This document shows, piece by piece, positions 14,651-22,226 of a DNA stretch of 28,482 nucleotides. This DNA comes from Alphaproteobacteria bacterium. GTDB taxonomy: Bacteria > Pseudomonadota > Alphaproteobacteria > Rs-D84. Within the stretch, counting starts at the first letter, position 1; each line of letters begins with the position of its first letter. The stretch lies in assembly GCA_017937735.1 (NCBI GenBank), contig JAGBCZ010000020.1, positions 1-28,482 of the forward strand, read 5' to 3'. A model generated the notes under the pieces. The model saw only the letters and a list, made by a program, of their open reading frames with translations. It was not told where the DNA came from and made no database searches. The position numbers and the translations under genes are program-made.

Positions 14651-17600
14651 TTATTTGCGGAATTTCGGTTTCCAATGGCGCGCACGTTCTATCAGCACAA
14701 ACAGCGCAGGTGTCAGGGTAAATGTAAACAGTAAACTGGCCAACATACCACCAATCATAACTGCACCCATTGCGACCTTCATACCATCGGCAGACCATAA
14801 CTGTGGAACCATACCTGCAACAACGGCGATTGATGTCATCAGAACCATGTTCTTTTTATCATTTAATTCTGTCCACAAGGCATCAAACGGTTTTTCACCA
14901 TTGTTTATGCGATTTATTGTTGGTTCCAAAACCAGAATATTATTGTTAACAACCAATCCAACCAACATAACAAACGCCAACATCGCACCAACATTCATTG
15001 TCGCACCAGACAAGAACATCAATATGAACACACCCGTAAAACTAGTCAAAATTGACGTTGCAATTGTAAATGGATGCGCCAATGAATTTAATATCGCAGC
15101 CAACAACATATATGTCAATATTGTTGCCAACAAGAACGCCTTGCCAATTTCGCCTGTGGTTTCACCTTGAATTTCAGACATACCACCGAATTCAAAATAG
15201 TATCCCGTTTGCCAATCAATTTTATTTAATTCTGATTCTATTTTGCTTTGAACAGGCCCCATCGTAGATTTACCAATATTGATATCAATTTCAGTTAATC
15301 TGGTTTTATCTTCACGGCGAATATCTGATGTTGCACGAACAGATTTTACATCACCCAGACTGGATAATGGCACCATACCCTTGCTGGTATTTACGTAAAC
15401 ATTATCAAATAGCGCAGCATTTTTAAATGGCTTCGCAAATTCCAAAATTATTGGATATTCTTCACCTGCTTCTTTGTATTTATAATCGTCATTTCCAAAC
15501 AATGCTGTACGTAATGTGGTGCCAGCATACGCATTTTGCACGCCCCAGAAATTCATCTGTTCTTGATTTGGAACAAATTGAGTTTCCATCGCAGGCAACT
15601 GTTGCGCACGAACAGCCGATTGAACTTCGGGAATATTATTGACGATTTCAATTATCTGATTTGCATAATCTTCACGAATTTCATCGTTTTCACCAAATAC
15701 GTTTAACACCAAGTCGGCAGACACACCAGCCGAGTGCGCTTCGCCTGCACGGATTTGAATTTCTGCATCTGGAATTTCTGATATCACAGGCAATATTTTT
15801 TGTGCCAACATTTTATCAGAAATCTTGCGTTCAGATACGTCAACCAATTCAACTGTCACAGCAATATTCTGCAAACCACGTTCACCAATTTTAATGGTCG
15901 TAGATTTGACTTCTGGGAATTGTGCCAGTTTATCTTCAATTTGAATCGCAACTGATTCAGACTTTTCATACGTTGAACCCATTGGTGTACGTGCAGTGAT
16001 TGTTATTTCATTTGCATCTGTCGATGGTGAAAATTCATTACCAACAAATTTCATCAATGTCATAGATGCAATAAATATCGCAAACGCCATTCCAACAACA
16101 CGCCAAGGATGCGCAAATTGTGTCTTGAACCAGCCATACAACCAACTGTGATTCAGGGTTGCTTTTTCGGCCTTTACAATTTGTTTTTTATCTGACTTCT
16201 TTTGTTTTGTCAGACGCAAGAACTTTGCAATCATCATTGGTGTCAATGTGAACGAGAACATCAATGACAACAATGTCAGATAAACAACCGTCATACCAAA
16301 TTGAACCATAAACTGGCCAACAATACCGCCCATAAATGCCAGTGGCAAGAACACAACAACGTTGGTTCCAACGCCGGCCAAAACAGATACAGCAACTTTT
16401 TTCGTTCCATCAATTGCTGCATCTTCTGGATTTTTGCCTGCATGCATTTCTTGCAATGCGGATTCAATCAAAATAATAGCATTTGATACAAGTGTACCCA
16501 ACGCAGATGAATATGCCAACAATGTTAATGCATTTACAGTAAAGTTACTTTTGTCCATAAAGAAGAACCCAGCAACCAAAGACGCAGGAATTACAACACC
16601 TGCAATAATCGTTGAACGCCAGTTACGTGTAAATACCAACAGAACTAAAACCGTTAACAATACCCCCAAGATAATACCATTGATGGTACTGTCTGTTTCA
16701 TCTGCAACCGCAATTGATGAATCAGATGCAATAAACATTGTCGCATCTGGGAAACGAGTGCGCATATCAGATTCTAGTTCTGGCAGTTTTTCACGTAATG
16801 CATTTGAAATGTTTATCGCATTACCATCTGATGATTTTACAACAGATGCAATAACAACAGACTGGCCGTTATAACGTGCGCCATTTTCAACATCACGTGC
16901 AGCATCTGTAATCGTGGCGATATCAGACAATTTAAATCTGTTTCCTTCGACTGTCGTCAAACGCAAATTTGCGATTTCTTCAATCGATGAAAATTCACCA
17001 ACAAATCGAACATTCGATGAATCACGACTGGTTTCAATTTTACCCCCAGGAACATTTAAATTGTGCGCCCCCAAGGCAGATACAACATCCATAACAGTTA
17101 CGCCATTGGCCGCCATAGAATCTGGATTCATCTGAATACGAACAGCACGTTGTAAACCACCAAACACAGATACACTGGCCACACCTGGGATTGCTGTTAT
17201 TTTATTTGATAAGATATCATCTACGTATTCTTCTAATGCACGTGGATCTGCCCCTTGCAAAACGATATCAACCACCGCTTCTTGTAATGGATTTAATTTT
17301 TCAACAACAGGTTGATTCATATCTTCGGGGAAATCAGAAATCAATCCATCTAATTTAGTTTTAATTTCTGTCGACTTTTCGTTTGCATTTACACCCAAAT
17401 TAAATTCTGCAACAACAAACGCACTGTTTTCATATCCGTATGAAATAATTCGTTTTAATTCGGATACTTCGGAAATTGCATCTTCGGCACGTTTAATTAT
17501 TTGCGATTCAATTTCTTCGGGCGATGCACCAGGATAGACAAACGTTGCAGTTACCAATGGCAAATCCATTGGCGGTGTGCGTTCAATGTTCATATTTGGA

Positions 17601-17680
17601 AATGAAACAAATCCCAATACAACACACAGCAAAACAAACATCAATGTCGTTATTGGTCTGCGCACAAAAAACTTTAACAT
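14651..17680 (-). CDS. RND-family efflux pump subunit with an altered proton relay
   Basis: A 1009-residue inner-membrane protein of the AcrB/HAE1 type, which exports drugs, lipids or other amphiphiles through a TolC channel. It has the usual two-fold layout: TM1 (10-28), a large periplasmic domain (30-330), TM2-6, a loop, TM7 near 530, a second periplasmic domain, and TM8-12 to the end. RRPITTLMF and VYPGASPEEIE are typical. The TM4 positions matching AcrB D407/D408 are S399 and N400 (GTLVSNAIILIES), and the TM10 Lys position is N912 (GLVVNNNILVLE). So the canonical relay is absent by motif alignment. AAGGGGTGG precedes the ATG. It is the last gene of marR-tolC-adaptor-pump. Confidence 0.9.
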   Translation of the reverse strand: MLKFFVRRPITTLMFVLLCVVLGFVSFPNMNIERTPPMDLPLVTATFVYPGASPEEIESQIIKRAEDAISEVSELKRIISYGYENSAFVVAEFNLGVNANEKSTEIKTKLDGLISDFPEDMNQPVVEKLNPLQEAVVDIVLQGADPRALEEYVDDILSNKITAIPGVASVSVFGGLQRAVRIQMNPDSMAANGVTVMDVVSALGAHNLNVPGGKIETSRDSSNVRFVGEFSSIEEIANLRLTTVEGNRFKLSDIATITDAARDVENGARYNGQSVVIASVVKSSDGNAINISNALREKLPELESDMRTRFPDATMFIASDSSIAVADETDSTINGIILGVLLTVLVLLVFTRNWRSTIIAGVVIPASLVAGFFFMDKSNFTVNALTLLAYSSALGTLVSNAIILIESALQEMHAGKNPEDAAIDGTKKVAVSVLAGVGTNVVVFLPLAFMGGIVGQFMVQFGMTVVYLTLLSLMFSFTLTPMMIAKFLRLTKQKKSDKKQIVKAEKATLNHSWLYGWFKTQFAHPWRVVGMAFAIFIASMTLMKFVGNEFSPSTDANEITITARTPMGSTYEKSESVAIQIEDKLAQFPEVKSTTIKIGERGLQNIAVTVELVDVSERKISDKMLAQKILPVISEIPDAEIQIRAGEAHSAGVSADLVLNVFGENDEIREDYANQIIEIVNNIPEVQSAVRAQQLPAMETQFVPNQEQMNFWGVQNAYAGTTLRTALFGNDDYKYKEAGEEYPIILEFAKPFKNAALFDNVYVNTSKGMVPLSSLGDVKSVRATSDIRREDKTRLTEIDINIGKSTMGPVQSKIESELNKIDWQTGYYFEFGGMSEIQGETTGEIGKAFLLATILTYMLLAAILNSLAHPFTIATSILTSFTGVFILMFLSGATMNVGAMLAFVMLVGLVVNNNILVLEPTINRINNGEKPFDALWTELNDKKNMVLMTSIAVVAGMVPQLWSADGMKVAMGAVMIGGMLASLLFTFTLTPALFVLIERARHWKPKFRK

Positions 17681-17693
17681 TATTCCACCCCTT

Positions 17694-18293
17694 TTATTTA
17701 CTTAACTTTACTTTGTCGCCGGCATTGACCTTGGACAATATAACAACATCACCAGAATTTAAACCAGATGCAACATACGCATTTTCAGAATCTTGACGCA
17801 TAATTTTTATTTCACGAACAACCGCAGTTCCATTATCAACAACCAAAACAGAATTGTTTGAAACAGCATACAGTGGGATAAAAATTCCATCTTTGGTAAA
17901 TTCTGCAAAATGTAACCCATCAGACACACCAGTCGTGCGAACCAAGTACATACCTGTATTTAAATCAATAGTGTTTGATACATGGGTTATTTTACCGTTT
18001 TCTATTTTCTGACCAGCATGCAATTTTGATGCACGTTCAGCAGATACGTATGCACGGTTATTTTTCACACTTAATGGTTCATATAATGTACCAGATGCAA
18101 CCTGAACAGTAACAGATTCAATCGGCAAACCAACATCTGCCGCAGAACGAGATGCATTAAAAACAAATCGTGCGTTTTCAGATGCAACCGCTGCAAATCT
18201 AAATATTACCCAACCCACCATTATTGCAACCAGCGCAATAAAGAACGCGTGTTTAAACTTTTTTGAACGTATTGTTTTTTCTATTTTATCCAT
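17694..18293 (-). CDS. Reduced RND periplasmic adaptor (membrane fusion protein)
   Basis: A 199-residue protein in the adaptor position between the tolC and pump genes. One N-terminal membrane anchor (about 16-35) is followed by sequence matching the beta-barrel and membrane-proximal domains of HlyD/AcrA-type adaptors: ASKLHAGQKIENGKI, ISNTID-like HVSNTIDLNTGMYLVRT, FIPLYAVSNN-VLVVDNGTAVV, VASGLNSGDVVILSK and AGDKVKL. Typical adaptors have 350-400 residues; the alpha-hairpin and most of the lipoyl domain are missing. The frame is open and tightly spaced between its neighbours (2 bases after tolC, 13 before the pump), so this looks like a reduced adaptor rather than a frameshift. Confidence 0.78.
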   Translation of the reverse strand: MDKIEKTIRSKKFKHAFFIALVAIMVGWVIFRFAAVASENARFVFNASRSAADVGLPIESVTVQVASGTLYEPLSVKNNRAYVSAERASKLHAGQKIENGKITHVSNTIDLNTGMYLVRTTGVSDGLHFAEFTKDGIFIPLYAVSNNSVLVVDNGTAVVREIKIMRQDSENAYVASGLNSGDVVILSKVNAGDKVKLSK

Positions 18294-18295
18294 TT

Positions 18296-19627
18296 CTATT
18301 CACCCAACTTTTTTACTGATTCCGCAGACATTAAAATATTATATTTCGCATTTAACAGCGCAATATCCAACTGATATAAACCAGCAGATACGTCTGCTAA
18401 TTCCACAGCAGATGTTTGACCAGACGCAAAACGATTCTGTGATAGTTTATATGTCTGGGCCGCCAAATCACGTGCCTTGACCAATGTTTCCAGATTACTA
18501 CGCAATCTGTTATATTGTTTTATTGCGTTATTATATTGTTCTGTTGTGATTTTTTTTGCTTGTTCTAAATCTTGTTGTGCCGCGATTGCGTTCATCGCTT
18601 CTATCGTTGCATTTGCACGATTTAATCCACCACTGAATATCGGCATCTGAATTGCCAAGCCCCAGTATGCAGACTGGCTGCCCTTGGCATCAAACATCGT
18701 ATCGATATCTTCTGATAATGTCATATAACTGTAATTCGCAGTTGCCGCCAGCGTAGGATATGCATTTGCACGTTTTGACTTTGCCAGATTTTCATACATC
18801 TTTACCTGTTCGCCCAAGATTTCCCATTGTGGTGTAGTCGTTAATTCACCAGCGTTTAATTCCGCAAAATCTTTTGGAAATTCATCTGTTAAAACCAGTG
18901 TTTCATCAATATCGATACCCGCCATAATTTTTAACATTCTGTGGGCTGTGTCACGATTAAATTCTGCATCAGAAACACCAATTTCTTTGGATGCGATATC
19001 AGATTCAATCTTTAACAAATTACTGCGATTTGCACGACCAGCAGACGTTAAACTTTTCTTGGCAGAACGTGCATTTGCCAAATCTTGCTTTGACAATCTA
19101 ACAATTTCATCTGTCATTTTGGCAGTCCAATATAATTGTGCTGCGGCATATTTTACTTCACGTAATGTCATTTCTTTGGATGCGTCTGCCATCTTGATTG
19201 CAGACTTTACAGACTTTACCGCATTACCAATTTTACCGAACGTGTAAATTGGTTGTGTCACAGATATACCTGCCTGAAAAATGTTGTCAGGAATTGGTAA
19301 TGACACCGCCTGGCCTTTTAAAGATTCTGAAATCAGGCCACCCATAGAAGGCGGCAAATCAATCGTCTGGGATTTTGTCGGGTCTTCAATATTAACCAAA
19401 TTCATATATGATACAGAACCATCCAACTTAAACCAGCGATTTGCGTTTGCTGCATCTAATGAAGCCTCGGCTTTTTTTAAGTTAGCATCCGCCTTTTTCA
19501 AATCATGCGATTCTTTGACTATCATATTTGTTGCGTCCATTAGTGACAAATCCATCGCAGACACAGGCATAACAACACCTGTTGCGCACAAAAATACGCA
19601 ACTAATTATAAATTTTAACTTATTCAT
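18296..19627 (-). CDS. TolC-family outer-membrane efflux channel
   Basis: A 443-residue outer-membrane factor that forms the exit duct of the efflux system. A signal peptide covers about residues 1-24 (ending MPVSA). The mature protein shows the family's two-fold helical repeat, with long Ala/Lys/Glu helices (KKADANLKKAEASLDAANAN; later NAIAAQQDLEQAKKITTEQY) and strand-like inserts ending each half (ITQPIYTFGK-like SVTQPIYTFGK and AIQMPIFSGGLNRA). The C-terminal helix VELADVSAGLYQLDIALLNA is also typical. Its start overlaps the marR stop by eight bases and it ends two bases before the adaptor gene. Confidence 0.9.
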   Translation of the reverse strand: MNKLKFIISCVFLCATGVVMPVSAMDLSLMDATNMIVKESHDLKKADANLKKAEASLDAANANRWFKLDGSVSYMNLVNIEDPTKSQTIDLPPSMGGLISESLKGQAVSLPIPDNIFQAGISVTQPIYTFGKIGNAVKSVKSAIKMADASKEMTLREVKYAAAQLYWTAKMTDEIVRLSKQDLANARSAKKSLTSAGRANRSNLLKIESDIASKEIGVSDAEFNRDTAHRMLKIMAGIDIDETLVLTDEFPKDFAELNAGELTTTPQWEILGEQVKMYENLAKSKRANAYPTLAATANYSYMTLSEDIDTMFDAKGSQSAYWGLAIQMPIFSGGLNRANATIEAMNAIAAQQDLEQAKKITTEQYNNAIKQYNRLRSNLETLVKARDLAAQTYKLSQNRFASGQTSAVELADVSAGLYQLDIALLNAKYNILMSAESVKKLGE

Positions 19628-20069
19628 TATTTAACTCCACATTATTTAAAACGCTTCTTAATGTGCGCAATGCTTCTGTCAGGCGTTTTTCATCTTCTTT
19701 GGAAATACCCGAGAACATTTTTTCAACACCCTGACGGAACAAATCCATTGCCTGCAAAGATAATTCTGCCCCACGTGGCGATACACAATACCAAGTATTA
19801 CGTCTGTCTTCGTCATCAGTTGTGCGAACAACCAATCCGTCATGCTCTAATTTACGGAACGCAGCACACAAATTCGGTGCAGACACATGTTCACGCCGTG
19901 CAATATCCTTTAACTTTGCACGTCCGCCATTATGCAGACGGACCAAAATTGATATCAATTGACGTGGATAACCCGTCTGACCAGAACGGGCAAGCCCCAA
20001 CCTGTCAGACAATTTATCCATTGTCCAAATATTATCTTCTAGTAATGCAACAAATTCCTTGCGTGCCAT
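19620..20069 (-). CDS. MarR-family transcriptional regulator
   Basis: A 149-residue winged-helix regulator. The recognition region (KLKDIARREHVSAPNLCAAFRKLEHDGLVVRTT) and the wing (DDEDRRNTWYCVSPRG) match the MarR pattern, flanked by N- and C-terminal dimerisation helices. MarR proteins usually repress the efflux operon they lead and release DNA on ligand binding; control of this operon is inferred. ATAGGAG precedes the ATG. Its stop overlaps the tolC start by eight bases, so the operon is translationally coupled. The promoter shares DNA with the divergent HD gene. Confidence 0.88.
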   Translation of the reverse strand: MARKEFVALLEDNIWTMDKLSDRLGLARSGQTGYPRQLISILVRLHNGGRAKLKDIARREHVSAPNLCAAFRKLEHDGLVVRTTDDEDRRNTWYCVSPRGAELSLQAMDLFRQGVEKMFSGISKEDEKRLTEALRTLRSVLNNVELNNE

Positions 20070-20122
20070 TTTTTTCTCCTATATAATAGGTTCGGTGTTT
20101 AAATTTATTACAAATTTTAATT

Positions 20123-20151
20123 ATTATAAAGTTTAATAATTTTAATTTCAA
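20123..20151 (-). promoter_or_regulatory. Promoter and candidate operator of the marR efflux operon
   Basis: On the minus strand, TTGAAA (20151-20146), an exact 17-base spacer and TATAAT (20128-20123). An imperfect AT-rich palindrome (ATTATAAAG/TTTAATAAT, 20123-20140) covers the -10 and spacer and is a plausible MarR operator. Confidence 0.6.
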
Positions 20152-20169
20152 GTATATTTTTATAAAAAG

Positions 20170-20835
20170 ATGATAAAAATGTCAGACAACATAAAAAGCA
20201 CAAAGATATTATTTGACGAAACATTACCAAAAATTGACATAAAATATGCAAAAATTTTCTTTGATGAAATATTACCAAAAATCGAACAAGTAACAACACA
20301 ATCACGCTACGGATACCACGGTTTATCACACACAATTCAGGTGGCAATGTTCGCACTCGATATTGCAAATAGTATAAATCAAGCGCCCTTACCTGTGTTG
20401 TTGGCTGCCGCCCTGCATGATTGCGCACGGACAAATGACGCATGGTGTGTAAACCATGGTCCAAATGCTGTGCCAGTTGGCAAAAAATTCTTGGCACAAC
20501 ATTACCCGAACATATCACAAACAGATGTTGAAAAAATTCTGTACGCTGTTGAAAACCATACAGTTGGCCACGATGCAACAGATGCAGTATCTGCATGTTT
20601 ATGGGACGGCGACAGGATTCGCCTGTCGTGGGAACGTGGATATAAACCTGATTTCTTTTCAACCGAACGGGGACGCCAGATTGCATCACTGACCACCAAT
20701 GGGCAACGAAAATATATATCAGCCCAAGAAGAAATCTTGACGGCGAACAATATTCGTACCCGTGACCAAATTGCCTTTGATAAATACCAAGATCAAAAAC
20801 AAAATCAAACGCAATATAAAATACACACACGATAA
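20170..20835 (+). CDS. HD-domain phosphohydrolase (divergent from marR)
   Basis: A 221-residue metal-dependent phosphohydrolase of unknown substrate. Metal ligands expected for HD enzymes are visible: H50/H54 in YHGLSHTIQV, H83-D84 in AAALHDCAR, and D146/D148 in CLWDGDRIRLSW, with ENHTVGH between. The N-terminus holds a tandem duplication, KILFDETLPKI then KIFFDEILPKI (residues 12-38). The start is either 20170 or 20179, and no ribosome binding site separates them. A TATATT box at 20153-20158 would give a very short leader. It is divergent from the efflux operon and could share its MarR operator. Confidence 0.8.
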   Translation: MIKMSDNIKSTKILFDETLPKIDIKYAKIFFDEILPKIEQVTTQSRYGYHGLSHTIQVAMFALDIANSINQAPLPVLLAAALHDCARTNDAWCVNHGPNAVPVGKKFLAQHYPNISQTDVEKILYAVENHTVGHDATDAVSACLWDGDRIRLSWERGYKPDFFSTERGRQIASLTTNGQRKYISAQEEILTANNIRTRDQIAFDKYQDQKQNQTQYKIHTR

Positions 20836-20883
20836 AAATATTATTGCAATTTATGAAAAGATGTTTATAATCATTGACGCTAT

Positions 20884-20957
20884 TGGGGTGTCGTCTAATG
20901 GTAGGACAAGAGATTTTGGTTCTCTTTATCATGGTTCGAATCCGTGCGCCCCAACCA
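20884..20957 (+). tRNA. tRNA-Gln (anticodon TTG)
   Basis: A complete cloverleaf. Acceptor TGGGGTG pairs with CGCCCCA. The D arm contains TCTAATGGTAGGA. The anticodon stem AGAGA/TCTCT encloses the loop TTTTGGT with anticodon TTG. The T arm CATGG-TTCGAAT-CCGTG and an encoded CCA follow. Its 3' end is the left boundary of the island that follows. Confidence 0.95.
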
Positions 20958-20975
20958 ATATTCAAACGCACCCTT
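20944..20975 (+). repeat. tRNA 3'-end direct repeat, left boundary (attL-like)
   Basis: Two nested repeats start in the tRNA 3' end. A 15-bp perfect copy of GTGCGCCCCAACCAA (20944-20958) recurs at 21117-21131. A 24-bp segment from 20952 to 20975, spanning the CCA and the start of the downstream terminator, recurs at 22771-22794 with one mismatch. Confidence 0.7.
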
Positions 20976-20988
20976 GTGGTGCGTTTTA
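20966..20988 (+). terminator. Terminator of tRNA-Gln
   Basis: ACGCACC-CTTGT-GGTGCGT followed by TTT, nine bases after the CCA. Confidence 0.75.
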
Positions 20989-21116
20989 ATATTGTGTGAG
21001 GCCACGGTTCGTAATCTGCAACGACAGTTGCCGGTTCGACAATGAGTAGATTTGATAAGTAAAACGCTATCAAATCGTCAGGAATGCCCCGCAGGCATTT
21101 ATGCCGAGGGAATTGA
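20988..21116. other. Structured non-coding spacer after tRNA-Gln
   Basis: No gene is visible. A perfect 9-bp inverted repeat, GATTTGATA/TATCAAATC, encloses a 10-base loop (21049-21076). AATGCC/GGCATT follows with a 5-base loop near 21083-21099. The segment includes tRNA-like fragments such as GCCGGTTCGACAA but does not fold as a tRNA. Together with the repeat and hairpin on its right, this leaves about 350 bases without coding sequence up to 21307. Confidence 0.45.
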
Positions 21117-21128
21117 GTGCGCCCCAAC

Positions 21129-21199
21129 CAAGATAGACAAGCCCGCCGATAAAGGCGGGTTTTATTTTGTTTTCTAATGTTTTGACCGAGTTCGAAAGT
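21129..21199 (+). repeat. 71-bp module head, copy 1
   Basis: Matches 22081-22151 at 70 of 71 positions. It holds a GC-rich terminator, an AT-rich stretch, and the left arm AGTTCGAAAGT of a long hairpin. Each copy lies directly upstream of one island gene. Confidence 0.9.
21141..21168 (+). terminator. Terminator in module head 1
   Basis: CCCGCC-GATAAA-GGCGGG followed by TTTTATTTTG. It would block readthrough from the tRNA side into the HD gene. Confidence 0.75.
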
Positions 21200-21245
21200 C
21201 AACAAATAAAAATTTGTAATTTTTTTCAACTTTCGAACTTTTTTA
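21189..21245 (+). promoter_or_regulatory. Long two-tier hairpin ahead of the island HD gene
   Basis: The outer stem AGTTCGAAAGT/ACTTTCGAACT (21189-21199 with 21229-21239) encloses an inner hairpin ACAAAT-AAAA-ATTTGT (21202-21217), then a T-run. The related hairpin at 22141-22196 keeps both helices with a different inner sequence. Confidence 0.65.
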
Positions 21246-21253
21246 ATAACATT

Positions 21254-21282
21254 TGGACATATATAGTTTTTTATGATAGCAT
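21254..21282 (+). promoter_or_regulatory. Promoter of the island HD gene
   Basis: TGGACA, a 17-base spacer and TAGCAT with an extended TG. AAAGGT follows ahead of the 21308 ATG. Confidence 0.45.
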
Positions 21283-21307
21283 GTCATACCGCAATAAAGG
21301 TGTATGT

Positions 21308-21985
21308 ATGACAGGTATTGAATATATAAAAAATGCAGTGATTGAATTACTTAAAAATAACTTTAACGGGCATGATGATAAACATGTGTTTCGCGTTTAT
21401 AATACGGCAATGAAATTTTGTGATGAAATTACATCTGCTAGTCGTGATTTGGTGGCTGCTGCTGCATTATTGCATGATTGTGATGATTATAAACTGTTTG
21501 GTGAAGAATCTGAACGTCTGATGACCAATACCAAACGCATATTGTCTGGTTCTGGATTTGATGCCGAATTCTGCGAAAAATGTATAAATATTGTAAAAAC
21601 TATTGGATACAGTAAACGGTTAAAGGGTATTGCTGCATACGGTATCGAAGGTGCTATTGTATCCGATGCTGATATGTGTGACGCATCAGGATGTACAGGT
21701 CTGTTACGGTGCATAGAATATCGTTCTGGAACGGGTCAACCTTTCTTTGATCCAGATTATTTCCCAGAAGAAATGGATGCCGAAAAGTATAGAAAATCAA
21801 AAGTCGATCCGTGTGTAAATCACTTTTTTGTTAAAATTTTTCATTTGCGCGATATGTGCTTAACAGAACCGGGACGCAAATATGCAGAGAAAAAACATCA
21901 AACCTTGGTTAGTTTTTTGAATGCTTACTTTGATGAAGTGGATGCACCACAGACATGGAAAGATTTGCTGAAGAAATACGAATAA
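21308..21985 (+). CDS. HD-domain phosphohydrolase (island copy)
   Basis: A 225-residue HD-superfamily enzyme, similar in layout to YedJ-type proteins, substrate unknown. Ligands visible are H22/H26 in GHDDKHVFRVYNTA, H56-D57 in AALLHDCDD, and D120/D122 in VSDADMCDA. The start at 21308 (MTGIEYIK) follows AAAGGT at good spacing; upstream in-frame ATGs at 21167 and 21281 lie in or before the promoter region. Cysteines are frequent for a cytosolic protein. T-ending codons are more common than in flanking genes, a hint of transfer. It has its own terminator, hairpin and promoter, and a conserved 26-bp tail after the stop. Confidence 0.82.
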   Translation: MTGIEYIKNAVIELLKNNFNGHDDKHVFRVYNTAMKFCDEITSASRDLVAAAALLHDCDDYKLFGEESERLMTNTKRILSGSGFDAEFCEKCINIVKTIGYSKRLKGIAAYGIEGAIVSDADMCDASGCTGLLRCIEYRSGTGQPFFDPDYFPEEMDAEKYRKSKVDPCVNHFFVKIFHLRDMCLTEPGRKYAEKKHQTLVSFLNAYFDEVDAPQTWKDLLKKYE

Positions 21986-22034
21986 AATCATTTGAATAAA
22001 TGATAGATTTCTTTTTTATATCGTCAATCACTTG

Positions 22035-22060
22035 CCCAATCTCCAACAATTCGGCTCGCG
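22035..22060 (+). repeat. 26-bp module tail, copy 1
   Basis: The segment matches 22729-22754 at 24 of 26 positions, starting CCCAATCTCCA and ending TCGCG. Both copies lie a short distance downstream of an island gene. Confidence 0.8.
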
Positions 22061-22080
22061 TTTCGCCCATACAGCACAAT

Positions 22081-22151
22081 CAAGATAGACAAGCCCGCCA
22101 ATAAAGGCGGGTTTTATTTTGTTTTCTAATGTTTTGACCGAGTTCGAAAGT
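22081..22151 (+). repeat. 71-bp module head, copy 2
   Basis: A second copy of 21129-21199, differing at one base (CCGATA to CCAATA), exactly 952 bases downstream. It includes a terminator at about 22094-22120. Confidence 0.9.
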
Positions 22152-22196
22152 ATCAATTACAAAAATTGAAAAAATTCTATACTTTCGAACTTTTTC
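22141..22196 (+). promoter_or_regulatory. Long two-tier hairpin ahead of the island kinase gene
   Basis: The outer stem AGTTCGAAAGTAT/ATACTTTCGAACT (22141-22153 with 22179-22191) encloses CAATT-ACAAA-AATTG (22154-22168), followed by TTTTT. Pairing is kept relative to the first copy while the inner sequence has changed. Confidence 0.65.
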
Positions 22197-22197
22197 A

Positions 22198-22206
22198 TGA
22201 TATAAC
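22198..22206 (+). promoter_or_regulatory. Extended -10 promoter of the island kinase
   Basis: TG-A-TATAAC, with AAAGG eight bases ahead of the 22227 ATG. Confidence 0.5.
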
Positions 22207-22226
22207 TTGCTGTAAAGGCATGATTT

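Noticed and set aside
20995..21046. Possible degenerate tRNA-Thr (TTCGTAA loop, GGTTCGA element)
   Set aside because: The anticodon and T stems do not pair and no acceptor stem matches, so I list the region only as a structured spacer.
20117..21229. Minus-strand open frame of 370 codons
   Set aside because: It runs antisense through the HD phosphohydrolase, the whole tRNA-Gln and two terminators. The HD gene has conserved metal motifs on the plus strand, so this is a shadow frame.
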